This document shows, piece after piece, positions 27,160 to 37,100 of a stretch of 64,000 nucleotides of DNA. This stretch comes from Nostocales cyanobacterium HT-58-2 (GTDB lineage: Bacteria > Cyanobacteriota > Cyanobacteriia > Cyanobacteriales > Nostocaceae). The notes under the pieces were generated by a model, which made no database searches, was not told the origin of the DNA, and saw only the letters and a program-made list of their open reading frames with translations. Both the position numbers and the translations under genes were made by a program. The stretch covers positions 4,591,501-4,655,500 of the forward strand of contig CP019636.1 in NCBI GenBank assembly GCA_002163975.1, given 5' to 3'. Positions within the stretch are counted from its first letter, which is position 1. Each line of letters opens with the position of its first letter.

Positions 27160-27723
27160 ATGGAAGCTGTGGTAACGAAACGGTTAATTATACGCCGTGT
27201 GACAGAGACGGATTTGCTTGATTTTCTGGCATATCAAACTCATCCTGAAATTTTGCGGTATATGCCTACAGAACCACTTACCGAGGAGCAAGCAATGGGC
27301 TTTCTCGCCCGACAAGCAGTAGTGGAAATTGGCGATGAAGTTGGCTATATCGTGTTTGCCATTCACCATATAGACGATGCCAAAATGATTGGTGAGGTTG
27401 GCATTAACCTATTACCAAGAGTGCAAAGTAAGGGGGAAATCGGGTGGTCACTTCACCCGAACTATCAGGGGCGTGGTTATGCAACAGAGGCGGCACAAGT
27501 ATTACTCACCTATGGCTTTGCACACCGTAAGTTGCACCGAATCACCTCGATATGCGACACACGTAACACAGCATCCTTTCGGCTTATGGAACGCCTTGGC
27601 ATGAGGCGTGAAGGGCATTTACGGCAAAGCCAATTCATCAAAGGCTCATGGCAGGACGAGTATATATACGCCTTATTGCATGACGAGTGGCTTGCCCAAC
27701 AGAGTGTCACCGCTGACGAATAG
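27160..27723 (+). CDS. GNAT-family acetyltransferase (RimJ/RimL type)
   Basis: A 187-residue N-acetyltransferase. It begins with TKRLIIRRVTETDLLDFLAYQ and has the acetyl-CoA-binding segment SLHPNYQGRGYATEAAQVLLTYGF (the QGRGYA pyrophosphate loop), then HRITSICDTRNTASFRLMERLGMRREG, the typical RimJ/RimL C-terminus. The substrate is unknown; it could be a protein N-terminus, an antibiotic or a small amine. ATG 27160 has AGGTG eight bases upstream; GTG 27148 is an alternative start. It follows lipB by about 120 bases and is convergent with ligA. Confidence 0.87.
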   Translation: MEAVVTKRLIIRRVTETDLLDFLAYQTHPEILRYMPTEPLTEEQAMGFLARQAVVEIGDEVGYIVFAIHHIDDAKMIGEVGINLLPRVQSKGEIGWSLHPNYQGRGYATEAAQVLLTYGFAHRKLHRITSICDTRNTASFRLMERLGMRREGHLRQSQFIKGSWQDEYIYALLHDEWLAQQSVTADE

Positions 27724-27741
27724 CATTTGGGTCATCTTTAA

Positions 27742-29805
27742 TTAATCCTGCAACATCTCTAACAGCTGCTCTTCACTCAACTGCGGAACTCCTAACTCTT
27801 GCGCCTTTACCAACTTAGAACCCGCGTCCTCCCCTGTCACAAGATAATCTGTTTTTTTACTCACAGAATCAGTCACCTTACCACCAGCTTGTTGAATTAA
27901 CGCCTTCGCCTCATCCCGTTTCAACGTGGGAAGTGTACCAGTAATCACAAAAGTTTTCCCTGCCAACTTTTGATGACTCTGACTCACCTCTGTTGCTTCC
28001 TGTTTGGTAGCAAGTTGCAACCCAGCATCTTTCAAGCGAGAAATCAAAGTTTGATTCGCACTGATATGGAACCACTGGTGTACAGACTGGGCAATTTCCG
28101 CGCCGATACCGTAAACAGTTTCAATATCTGCTTGTGAGGCTGTAGCCAACTGTTCCACTGTGGCAAACTTCTCACTTAACAATTGGGCATTCACGCTACC
28201 AACGTGACGAATACCTAAACCATACAGGACCCGCGACCAAGATTGGTTTTTCGATTGGCTGATGGCTTCCACCAACTTCTGTGCCAACTTTTTGCCCATT
28301 CGTTCCAAACTAGACAACTTATCTTCTGTCAAGTCGTATAAATCGGCAACAGAATGCACCAAGCCTCTATCTACGAGTTGATGCACCAATTTTTCGCCCA
28401 TACCTCGAATATCCAAAGCATCGCGACTGACCCAATGCTCGATCGCCCCCTTCAGGATAGCCGGACACGACGCATTGACACAGCGAGTCACCGCTTCCCC
28501 CGTCTCCCTGACAACAGGTTGACCACAAACTGGGCATTGAGAAGGCATGACAAAGGGTTGGGCATCAGCAGGGCGGAGTTCTTTAAGAACCTGCACCACT
28601 TCTGGTATGATTTCACCAGCTTTGCGAACAATAACTGTATCACCGATACGTATATCTAACTGAGCAACGCGGTCAGCATTGTGTAGTGTTGCACGGGAAA
28701 CCGTTGTCCCCGCCAGTTGCACAGGACGCATTTCTGCAAGAGGTGTCAGCGCCCCCGTTCTTCCCACATTCACAGCAATATTTTCCACACGGGTGGGTGC
28801 TTCCTCTGCTGCATACTTCAGGGCGATCGCCCAACGGGGGAACTTTTGTGTAAACCCAAGCTGTTCTTGAAGCTTAAAAGAATTCAGCTTGACTACCACC
28901 CCATCAGTCATGTATTGCAAATTCAGCCGTTCCGTATCCCAGTATTCATAATACTCAGCAACATCTTTCAAAGACGGACACAATGTGTGGTTAGGGTTGA
29001 CGCGAAACCCCAAATTTTTTAACAATTCCAAGGCTTCCCACTGTGTGTTAGCAATGCTAGCATCATCCCTGCCAGGAATATGCAGTGTGTAGGCAAAGAA
29101 ATCTAACCGCCGTTTAGCTACAATCCGAGAGTCTAGTTGTCTTAGGGTTCCTGCAGCAGCGTTTCGCGGATTGGCAAAGACTGCTTCACCTGCTTTTTGC
29201 CTTTCCTCATTAATTTGTTTAAACACTTCCAAAGGTAAAAACGCTTCACCCCGCACTTCCAACCTCTCTGGGAGAGAATTTGCACGTAATGTCTCTACAT
29301 TTAACCGCAAAGGAATTGAGCGAATTGTCCGCACATTTTGAGTGATGTCTTCACCTGTCACCCCATCACCCCTGGTTGCACCTCTGGTGAGAATACCATT
29401 TTCATATGTCAACGCTAAGGCAGAACCATCAATTTTCAGCTCGCAGACATAGTCTACTTGTTCTACGTTAGGTGTTTGTCGTCGCCAGCGTTGCTCCCAT
29501 GCCTTTAACTCGTCAATGTTAAACGCGTTTTCTAAACTATAGAGTGGAATATTATGACGTACCGAGATAAATTGGGTTGCGGGTTTCTCTCCCACCCGTT
29601 GAGTAGGACTATCAGGTGTCACCAATTCTGGATTCTGATTTTCCAGCTGTTGCAATTCTCGATACAGCCGATCATAGACTGCGTCCTCCATGATGGGTGC
29701 ATCTAGGACGTAGTAGGCGTAGCTAGCCTTTTGTAGTAGTTGTCGTAGTTCTTGAACCCGCTGTTTAGCTTCTATGTTGATCGCTTGCACCACATCCATC
29801 TCCAT
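27742..29805 (-). CDS. ligA: NAD-dependent DNA ligase
   Basis: Seals nicks in replication and repair using NAD+. The 687-residue protein has an adenylation domain with catalytic Lys in CELKIDGSALALTYENG, an OB-fold, a four-Cys zinc finger (CPVCGQP...CVNASCP), helix-hairpin-helix repeats (DKLSSLERMGKKLAQKL, VYGIGAEIAQSV) and a C-terminal BRCT domain (LAGKTFVITGTLPTLKRDEAK, TDYLVTGEDAGSKLVKAQELG). That is the normal complete layout. The start is ATG 29805 or 29799; both are inside a MEMD run. Convergent with the acetyltransferase gene. Confidence 0.97.
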   Translation of the reverse strand: MEMDVVQAINIEAKQRVQELRQLLQKASYAYYVLDAPIMEDAVYDRLYRELQQLENQNPELVTPDSPTQRVGEKPATQFISVRHNIPLYSLENAFNIDELKAWEQRWRRQTPNVEQVDYVCELKIDGSALALTYENGILTRGATRGDGVTGEDITQNVRTIRSIPLRLNVETLRANSLPERLEVRGEAFLPLEVFKQINEERQKAGEAVFANPRNAAAGTLRQLDSRIVAKRRLDFFAYTLHIPGRDDASIANTQWEALELLKNLGFRVNPNHTLCPSLKDVAEYYEYWDTERLNLQYMTDGVVVKLNSFKLQEQLGFTQKFPRWAIALKYAAEEAPTRVENIAVNVGRTGALTPLAEMRPVQLAGTTVSRATLHNADRVAQLDIRIGDTVIVRKAGEIIPEVVQVLKELRPADAQPFVMPSQCPVCGQPVVRETGEAVTRCVNASCPAILKGAIEHWVSRDALDIRGMGEKLVHQLVDRGLVHSVADLYDLTEDKLSSLERMGKKLAQKLVEAISQSKNQSWSRVLYGLGIRHVGSVNAQLLSEKFATVEQLATASQADIETVYGIGAEIAQSVHQWFHISANQTLISRLKDAGLQLATKQEATEVSQSHQKLAGKTFVITGTLPTLKRDEAKALIQQAGGKVTDSVSKKTDYLVTGEDAGSKLVKAQELGVPQLSEEQLLEMLQD

Positions 29806-30166
29806 CAATCAGTAGCTACTAACTTTCAACCGTCAGCAATTTGTCTTTCGAGGGATAGAGTAGGTTGGCGATGAATCCTAACACTCAAAAAGCTGAAAGC
29901 CGAAAGCTACTAGCCAATAGCTTAATTAAATTTAACAAGTCTCGTCCTCTACTTCCTAGCGGAAACACGTTTTCTCAATCGATAATCTTTTGTAGTATTT
30001 GTGGACTAAATCTCAACCGTAGTATACAAGGATATTTCTAACCATAGATACACACAAATAAATCATCTGTGTTTATCTGTGTGCATCTGTGGTTTCATTT
30101 TCATAACTCTTGACTTTTACCAGATCCTTAAGGCGTATCGCATTCAGTGAAAACCACTGTACGTAC
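29806..30166. other. 361-base gap with palindromic repeat
   Basis: No gene is supported. It contains family A repeat copy 3 (30040-30094). The rest is AT-rich without other visible structure. Confidence 0.5.
30040..30094. repeat. Palindromic repeat, family A, copy 3
   Basis: AACCATAGATACACACAAATA pairs imperfectly with the inverted CATCTGTGTTTATCTGTG and GTGCATCTGTGGTTT. It is related in sequence and layout to the copies at 1210-1276 and 21677-21783. Confidence 0.7.
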
Positions 30167-31267
30167 TTATTTTAGGTAACTCTGTCTGAGTGTCTGTGGT
30201 ATGACACCTACCCTGTTAAAAACCTCAACCATTTCATGTGCTGGCGTTCTTCGCTTTTCAAGAAGAACTTTAAGCGGTGTTAACAAATGAACATCTGGAT
30301 CATCCACAAGCGCAGCCTCAGCGGCTTGCAAAACCTGTGAGGCGATCGCAAAAATCTCTTCATTATCAAACGCTTCTTGCGCCGAGAGTTGGTGCAAAGC
30401 TGCGTCGGGTGTTGTTGCTCTACCCATCAGAGATTGGTCTAAAACTAGACCTTTTAATAAAGCTAGCAAACTAGCATAAATAGAAAAATCAGCACAACTA
30501 TCAAATGCCTTAAATTCAATACGACCCACTTCTGCCGGAATGCGTGCTATTTTTGTCAATGAAGGAACGCTTTTAATCAGTTGTTCTTGTTTCTCCACAA
30601 AAACTAGAGTTGCTGGTCTTTTTCCGGTTCTGACAAAAGTTCGTACTGATAGCCCTTGCCACAATTCGCCTTTATAAAACGGAGAACTATAACTGAAAGG
30701 AATGATGTAGGGACTGTAATAAGTTAGCTTTCTGCCAATATCAATGAGATGTTCAATAGGCAAGTCAGCTACCGAAATATTTAGGTCTGGTCCATACGTG
30801 ACCATGAAAATGTTGACGGTTTGCTCTTCTGGATGTGCCTGTAATTGTCTCATTTCATAATCATTTAATGGGGGGTCTGGCTCATAAACAGTACGGTATG
30901 GATGAAAACTCACTAAAATTGGTGAAAAACCAAATTGTGCCGCAACATCACGAAGTTGCTGAAAACTTTCTGATAATTCAGTTATGGTGCTTTGAATGTC
31001 AGAGTGTATAGTTGTTCTAATTTCGATTCCTTTAGGAACACAATCAATAACTTTTTCGGAATTAGCAAATCGTTCAAATCCCTCGATATACCATCTTTTT
31101 TTTCTAATACCAGCATCTCCGATATGCAATTGTAGAGAGTCATTAGGGTATATGGGAAGTTGTTCAATAATTTTATTGAAATCAGCAAATTTTGTGCAAG
31201 AAAAATCAGCGAATTTTCCTTCTTTGTTGAGGAAAGCCACTTCATGCTCAATACCAAAGTAGAACAT
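30167..31267 (-). CDS. Putative carboxylate-amine ligase (glutamate-cysteine ligase-like)
   Basis: A 366-residue cytosolic protein. The opening FGIEHEVAFL resembles the first glutamate-binding strand of GCS/glutamine-synthetase-fold ligases. KGIEIRTTIHSDI and ARIPAEVGRIEFKAFDS carry further acidic and basic residues expected of such an ATP-dependent ligase, and the C-terminal half is helical. The main cyanobacterial GshA has a different start, so this is probably a paralogue with another substrate. I am fairly sure of the superfamily and unsure of the reaction. It lies upstream of a broken methyltransferase gene on the same strand, 46 bases away. Confidence 0.55.
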   Translation of the reverse strand: MFYFGIEHEVAFLNKEGKFADFSCTKFADFNKIIEQLPIYPNDSLQLHIGDAGIRKKRWYIEGFERFANSEKVIDCVPKGIEIRTTIHSDIQSTITELSESFQQLRDVAAQFGFSPILVSFHPYRTVYEPDPPLNDYEMRQLQAHPEEQTVNIFMVTYGPDLNISVADLPIEHLIDIGRKLTYYSPYIIPFSYSSPFYKGELWQGLSVRTFVRTGKRPATLVFVEKQEQLIKSVPSLTKIARIPAEVGRIEFKAFDSCADFSIYASLLALLKGLVLDQSLMGRATTPDAALHQLSAQEAFDNEEIFAIASQVLQAAEAALVDDPDVHLLTPLKVLLEKRRTPAHEMVEVFNRVGVIPQTLRQSYLK

Positions 31268-31312
31268 TAGGGTAGATGCCTTTTTGTCAACTCTAAAATA
31301 AATTATTTGTGT

Positions 31313-31657
31313 TTAACCTAATTTCGCTAAAGCCAAGCGATAGGAATTCTGTAAGGGAGGAATATACAAAAAGCGTGTGTTGAGCCCAGCACCAATCTCA
31401 ACAACCGGATTTTGGGGATGCGATTGGAGGTAGGTGCGTACCCAATTATCAAAAATCATCCCACGCAAACAATTACCTATCTGAGAGTTTTTAGCAGTAG
31501 TAAATTTATCAAAATCGTAATCAATTGTCTCAAGGATCTCAACAGATTTTGGATCACGGATAATGGAATCAACTTGCTGTAGTTCAGCAGCCTTTGCCCA
31601 AAGCGTGATGAGTAGGGTTTCTTGTACGATGCCTAAGTCAACTTTGGTTTTTGTCAT
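31313..31657 (-). pseudogene. Truncated LCM-type SAM methyltransferase
   Basis: The first ~95 residues match the N-terminus of the leucine-carboxyl-methyltransferase-like family (class I SAM methyltransferases of about 270 residues): VQETLLITLWAKA, IIRDPKSVEILETIDYDF, RGMIFDNWVRTYLQSHPQNPVVEIGAGLNTRF. Just after the SAM-binding GAGLNTRF the homology stops. It is replaced by an unrelated 18-residue tail and a stop, and no later parts of the fold are encoded in the 46 bases before the next gene. About two thirds of the protein is missing, so an active enzyme is very unlikely. Confidence 0.75.
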
Positions 31658-31980
31658 TCACTCCTCGACTGGCTCGCTTACTTTACTGCATAATGTTATA
31701 AGTAGAAAAAATTTGCAATACTTTCCTCTGACGGATTGTACCGCAAGATAGTGAGCGTTGCTAAGCCATCAAGAAGAGGCAGAGGAGCAGGGAAAGAAAG
31801 CAGGGGAGCAGAAGAGAGGGAGTTAACGTCCATTAACTCTTGTTCTCCCCCTCTCCCTGCTCCCAAGCAAAGCAGGCTCCCTTGCTTCTTCTAAGTCTGA
31901 AACCTTTGGCAATAAGACCCATAGTTTGTCATCTAACCACAGGTTAGTATGGACGTGAGAGTTGCTTGAGGCGAGACTTT
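31658..31980. repeat. 323-base gap with a long imperfect purine/pyrimidine hairpin
   Basis: A purine-rich run (about 31770-31820, GAGGAGCAGGGAAAG and GGGGAGCAGAAGAGAGGG) is followed by AGTTAACGTCCATTAACT and a pyrimidine-rich run (about 31840-31890, CTCCCCCTCTCCCTGCTCCC) that can fold back on it. Otherwise no gene or signal is visible. Confidence 0.55.
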
Positions 31981-32670
31981 ATGACAAGTGCTGTGAAATC
32001 TCCCTATACCAGCGAACAAATTACTGCTTGGCTACGTGGACTACTGACTATTGCTTGGGCTGATGGTGACTTTGATGTCCAAGAACAGGAATTAATTACC
32101 GCCCTCACAGAGGATGAACTAGCTCCTGGCATCAAGATAGAATCATTGGACCCAATAGAGCCAGAGGAATTAGCCGCTGTTTTAGGGAAAGGAACAGAAA
32201 CAGCAGAAAATTTCTTACGTACAGCAGTTATGGTGGCGATCGCAGATGGGACGTATTCTTCTAGTGGAGACTATCTGCTACACCAATTGTGCAAAGCTCT
32301 AGAACAGCCAGAGAATCTTTTAGAAGCCCTGCGCCACACCGTCGAACACCCACAGCCGCAGGTTTCTGTAACGACTCCAATTCCCTTACAAGCTGTACCT
32401 ACAAAGCCTCAACTTGATGCGCTGCATCCCATGCGCGATTGGCTTGACAAGCTAGATATTCAAGATCCCAGAGTTGCTCGCTTTTTATGTAAAATGATAC
32501 CTTCACAGTGTCCCTTCGAGCGTGATGTGACGCTGTTCGGACGCAAAATTGTTCACATTCCGCCATTGTGCAAACTCAACCCACTCTATGAACAACTTGT
32601 CGGCTTACGTTTCCGCGCTTTATCCTATCTTGCGGATGAGTGTGGGGAGGATGTTTCGCCATATATTTAG
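31981..32670 (+). CDS. TerB-like / Mo-dependent nitrogenase C-terminal domain protein
   Basis: A 229-residue protein with two parts. Residues 10-110 look like a TerB-type helical domain (LRGLLTIAWADGDFDVQEQELITAL, then AVMVAIADGTYSSSGDYLLHQLCKAL). Residues 145-225 match the Mo-nitro_C family (WLDKLDIQDPRVARFLCKMIPSQCPFERDV, IPPLCKLNPLYEQLVGLRFRALSYLAD), named for its occurrence at the end of a nitrogenase-associated protein, with three conserved cysteines. The start is ATG 31981, preceded by GAGGCGAG; the TTG at 31966 adds only five residues. Function unknown; no nif genes are nearby. Confidence 0.78.
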   Translation: MTSAVKSPYTSEQITAWLRGLLTIAWADGDFDVQEQELITALTEDELAPGIKIESLDPIEPEELAAVLGKGTETAENFLRTAVMVAIADGTYSSSGDYLLHQLCKALEQPENLLEALRHTVEHPQPQVSVTTPIPLQAVPTKPQLDALHPMRDWLDKLDIQDPRVARFLCKMIPSQCPFERDVTLFGRKIVHIPPLCKLNPLYEQLVGLRFRALSYLADECGEDVSPYI

Positions 32671-32735
32671 TTAGTAGTTGGTGGGTAGTAGAACAATACA
32701 ACCAATGACGAACAACTAACAACTAGCAACTAACA
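32668..32735. repeat. Inverted repeat, TTAGTTG family, copy 2
   Basis: TTAGTTAGTAGTTGG (from 32668) and the inverted CAACTAACAACTAGCAACTAAC (about 32714-32735) form an imperfect hairpin filling the gap before obgE. Confidence 0.5.
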
Positions 32736-32742
32736 ACTGACT

Positions 32743-33771
32743 ATGCAATTCATTGACCAAGCAGAAATTGAAGTTGAAGCAGGAAAGGGAGGCGATGGTA
32801 TTGTCGCCTTCCGAAGAGAAAAGTACGTGCCTGCTGGTGGTCCCTCTGGTGGAAATGGGGGAAAAGGTGGTTCAGTCTTGTTAGTTGCTGTGGAAAGCCT
32901 GCAAACATTGCTTGACTTTAGATATAATCACCGCTTTAAGGCAGAAAACGGTTCTCGTGGTGGACCAAATAATCGCACAGGGGCAAATGGCAAGGATTTA
33001 ATTATTGAAGTTCCCTGCGGTACCGTTGCCTATAATGCGGAAAGTGATGAAATACTGGGGGATTTAGTCGAACCTGGGCAAACTTTGCTGGTTGCTGAAG
33101 GCGGTAAAGGGGGACTGGGAAACAAGTATTTTTTAAGTAACCGTAATCGTGCTCCTGAGTATGCTCTGCCAGGACTAGCAGGGGAAATTAAGTTACTCCG
33201 TTTGGAGTTGAAACTCCTTGCGGAAGTAGGGATTATTGGGCTGCCAAATGCCGGAAAATCCACCTTGATTTCAGCTTTATCAGCAGCACGTCCCAAAATT
33301 GCTGACTACCCCTTTACCACCCTGGTTCCAAATTTAGGTGTTGTACGAAAGCCCACCGGAGATGGCACAGTTTTTGCTGATATTCCCGGACTGATTGAGG
33401 GTGCTTCCCAAGGAGCAGGACTCGGACACGATTTTTTGCGTCATATTGAGCGCACGCGCGTACTGCTACACCTCATTGATGCAACGAGCGATGATGTCGT
33501 GAGGGATTACAACACTATTCAACAAGAACTGCAAGCTTACGGACGGGGTTTAGCAGAGCGTCCACAAATTTTGGCGCTGAACAAAATTGATGCTGTTGAC
33601 AGGGAAACAAAGGATTTGGAAGCCCTAGCTACGCAACTCAATCACCTTTCCTACTCTCCTGTTTTCCTCATTTCAGCAGTTACGGGTACTGGTTTAGAAC
33701 CAATGTTACAGCACATTTGGTCAGTCCTCGACCAACTTAACGCGACTGTTGTTAGCGAGAGTCTCTTATAA
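32743..33771 (+). CDS. obgE: Obg-family GTPase
   Basis: An essential ribosome-associated GTPase acting in 50S assembly and stress signalling. The 342-residue protein has a Gly-rich Obg fold (DGIVAFRREKYVPAGGPSGGNGGKGG), then a G domain with G1 GLPNAGKST, G2 YPFTTLVPNLG, G3 DIPGLIEGA, G4 NKID and G5 SAVTGTG. It lacks the extra C-terminal OCT domain present in some Gram-positive orthologues. The start is ATG 32743. The preceding repeat leaves little room for a promoter, so transcription may begin within or before the repeat. Confidence 0.97.
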   Translation: MQFIDQAEIEVEAGKGGDGIVAFRREKYVPAGGPSGGNGGKGGSVLLVAVESLQTLLDFRYNHRFKAENGSRGGPNNRTGANGKDLIIEVPCGTVAYNAESDEILGDLVEPGQTLLVAEGGKGGLGNKYFLSNRNRAPEYALPGLAGEIKLLRLELKLLAEVGIIGLPNAGKSTLISALSAARPKIADYPFTTLVPNLGVVRKPTGDGTVFADIPGLIEGASQGAGLGHDFLRHIERTRVLLHLIDATSDDVVRDYNTIQQELQAYGRGLAERPQILALNKIDAVDRETKDLEALATQLNHLSYSPVFLISAVTGTGLEPMLQHIWSVLDQLNATVVSESLL

Positions 33772-34112
33772 AAATTATCTTTTCATAGAAATACTCTTGA
33801 GCAAAGATATGAAATCATAAGGAATCTTAAAATTTAAAATACACGTATAATTACGGTTTACTTGTAAAAGAAATAAAGATTTCCTCATTAGTTTATTACT
33901 AAAAAGGAATTGTAAATTTGATATTTTTTACCCAAAATGCAGATGTGTCAGATAAGATTTATCTGACACTGAAGCTGCTAATATAGGTCATTCTTACATT
34001 TAAGAAGAGTTAGTAGAGCATACTGCTGTGTTCCTACAGAAGACCAGTATTGAACTTCATAAAAAATATACTCAGTCCACATCTCAGTAGTCTGTTAGGT
34101 GCATAAAAAAAT

Positions 34113-37100
34113 ATGTATAGCGAAATGACAGGCACGTATAAAGTAGAATTAGTGATTCTTGCCTTCGCGATCGCAATTATTTCCTCATATACAGCCTTAG
34201 ACTTATCAGGACGAGTACAACGTGCTTGGGGATGGCGACGTTTACTCTGGCTCTTGGGGGGCGCTGTTGCAATGGGAACAGGCATTTGGTCAATGCACTT
34301 TGTTGCCATGCTCGCTTTTGAATTGCCGCAACCTGTCACTTACGAGGTGTGGTTCACCCTACTCTCTCTGCTTTGTGCAGTTCTGGCTTCTGGTATCGCT
34401 TTATGGTTGCTGAGTCGCTCTATTTCAACACCACTGTTAATTAGCGGTGGCATTTGTATGGGAGTTGCGATCGCTTCTATGCACTATATTGGCATGGCAG
34501 CTATGCGACTCCAGGCGAAAATTGAGTATGATTTTCTTTTATTCATTTTGTCAGTTGTCATAGCTATCCTTACCTCTTTTGCAGCTCTTTGGCTGGCATT
34601 TCGGATACAAAAAAATCAAGACTTGAAAGGGGTGATATGGCAGAAACTGAGTAGTGCCTTTTTGATGGGAACTGCCATCAGTGGGATGCATTACACTGGT
34701 ATGTCAGCAACTCACTTTATCCCTCACCAGCATTTATCAAAACTGCAATCTCCTGTGATAGATCAGTGGTTGATGGCTGTTTCTATTGGAATTGTGACAT
34801 TTTTCCTCTTAACTTTAGCCTTATTAACTTCTCTATTTGACCAATATTTAACAGCTCAGTTATTACAACAAAAAGCTTTAGAGGAAAGTGAAAAACGCTT
34901 TCGGACACTGATCCGAGAAATGCATGTAGGAGTCTTATTGCTCAATTCCGATGCCGAGATTCTCATCAGTAATCAAGCAGCAAAAAATCTCCTCAATCTC
35001 AGTTCAAAGGATAACCTGAATCAGGTGTTTGGTGCAGATTGGTTTTTATTGCGCGAAGATGGTACGCGTTTCTCAGAAGAAGAACTACCTGTACAGAAAG
35101 CAATAGCCCTGCAAAAACCTATTCACAATATAGTGATGGGTATTGAGTATCCTACCAGCCAAAATCAACGTTGGCTGCTCGTTAATGCAGATCCTCAAAT
35201 AGGAAAAGATGGAGGTGTAGAAAGAGTTGTTTGCACTTTTAGCGATATCACCCACAGAAAGCAAGTTGAAGCCACACTGCAATTAATTGTTGAGGGAACA
35301 GCTTACACAACTGGTAATGAGTTTTTTCGCTCGTGTGTACGCTACATTGCCCAAGTTTTACAAGTTCGTTATGCCTTTGTTAGTGAATTTACGACTGAGG
35401 CGAAAACTCAACTTTGTACCTTAGCATTCTGGAATGGCATTGATTTCGGCAAAAACTTTGAGTGTGACATCGCCGTTTTTACCCATGAACACTGCAAACC
35501 AGTCTTTGGCGAGACATTTTGCTGTCATTTTAACGAGAAACTGCTAGCTCTTTTTCCCCAAGAAAAAGATGTTGCTCAGTTGAATCTTCACAGCTATTTG
35601 ATGCCTTTAATAGACTCAGATGGCGAACTTATCGGTTACTTGGTGGTGATGGATGTTAAGCCTTTAGAGATTGATTTGGGCAAAGAGTCAATTTTGAAAA
35701 TTTTTGCTGCCCGTGCGGGGGCTGAACTAGAACGGAAACTCGCAGAAGAATTACTCCAGCAAAGTGCAGAACGAGAAAGGGCCATTGCTTTTGTCATTCA
35801 ACGAATGCGTCAAACTTTGGAGATCGAGCAAATTTTCAGTGCGACAACCCAAGAACTGCGACAAGTTTTATGCTGCGATCGCGTTATTGTTTATCGCTTT
35901 CATCCAGACTGGAGTGGAGAAATTGTATCCGAGTCAGTCGCAGAAGGTTGGAAAGCACTCATAAGGTTACAAAAAAATCAACCCCAATTGACACAAATTG
36001 CGGTGAATAAAGAGGATTGTACTATTAAAGATTTTGGAGAGGCAGATAGGATAATACAAGACACATATCTGTACAGCACCCAAGGCGGAATTTACCGTTC
36101 TGGTATAAGTTATCGCTGCGTTTCGGATATCTACAACGCTGAATTTGACTCTTGTTACCTTGAATTCTTGGAACAATTTCAGGCACGCGCCTATATTATA
36201 GTTCCCATCTTTTGCAGCAATCAATTGTGGGGTTTGCTAACAACATATCAAAATTCTGCTCCTCGTCAATGGAAAGAAGCAGAAATTAAAATGGTGGTTC
36301 AAATTGGAGCACAGCTGGGAGTCGCAATCCAACAGGCAGAATTACTAGCGCAAACGCAGAAGCAGTCAACCGAACTTCAAGAAGCCAAGGAAGCCGCTGA
36401 TACAGCTAACCGTGCTAAAAGCGAATTTTTAGCAAATATGAGTCACGAACTCAGAACCCCACTCAATGCAATCCTTGGCTTTACCCAACTGATGAATCGT
36501 GATACTTCTCTATCAACAGAGCATCAGCAATTCCTGAAAATTATCAATCGCAGTGGTGAGCACCTGTTAGAGTTAATTAACGATATTCTACAGATGTCCA
36601 GAATCGAAGCAGGACGTATCACCCTCAATGAGAAGAATTTTGATTTGCATCGTCTGCTCGACAGTTTAGAGGGGATGTTCAAACTTAAGACTCAATCAAA
36701 AGGATTAAATTTAGTGTTTGAGCGTAGCTCAAAAGTCCCGCAATACGTAACATCTGACGAAAGTAAACTGCGTCAGGTATTGATTAACTTGCTAGACAAT
36801 GCCATCAAATTTACCGAACAGGGTAGCGTGAGGCTAGAGGTTTCTCTGAGGGTTGGAGATTCACGATATGAAACAGAGTTGGCTTTTCATCCCCAATCCC
36901 TACTGTTCGAGGTAACAGACACTGGTTCTGGCGTTGACCCCGATGAGTTTGGTAAATTATTTCAAGCCTTTGGACAAACTACAACAGGGTTAAAATCTGG
37001 TCAAGGTACTGGCTTGGGTTTATCGATTAGTCGCAAGTTTGTGCAAATTATGGGGGGGCAAATTTGGATTAGTAGTACCCTGGGGGTTGGTACTCAGTTT

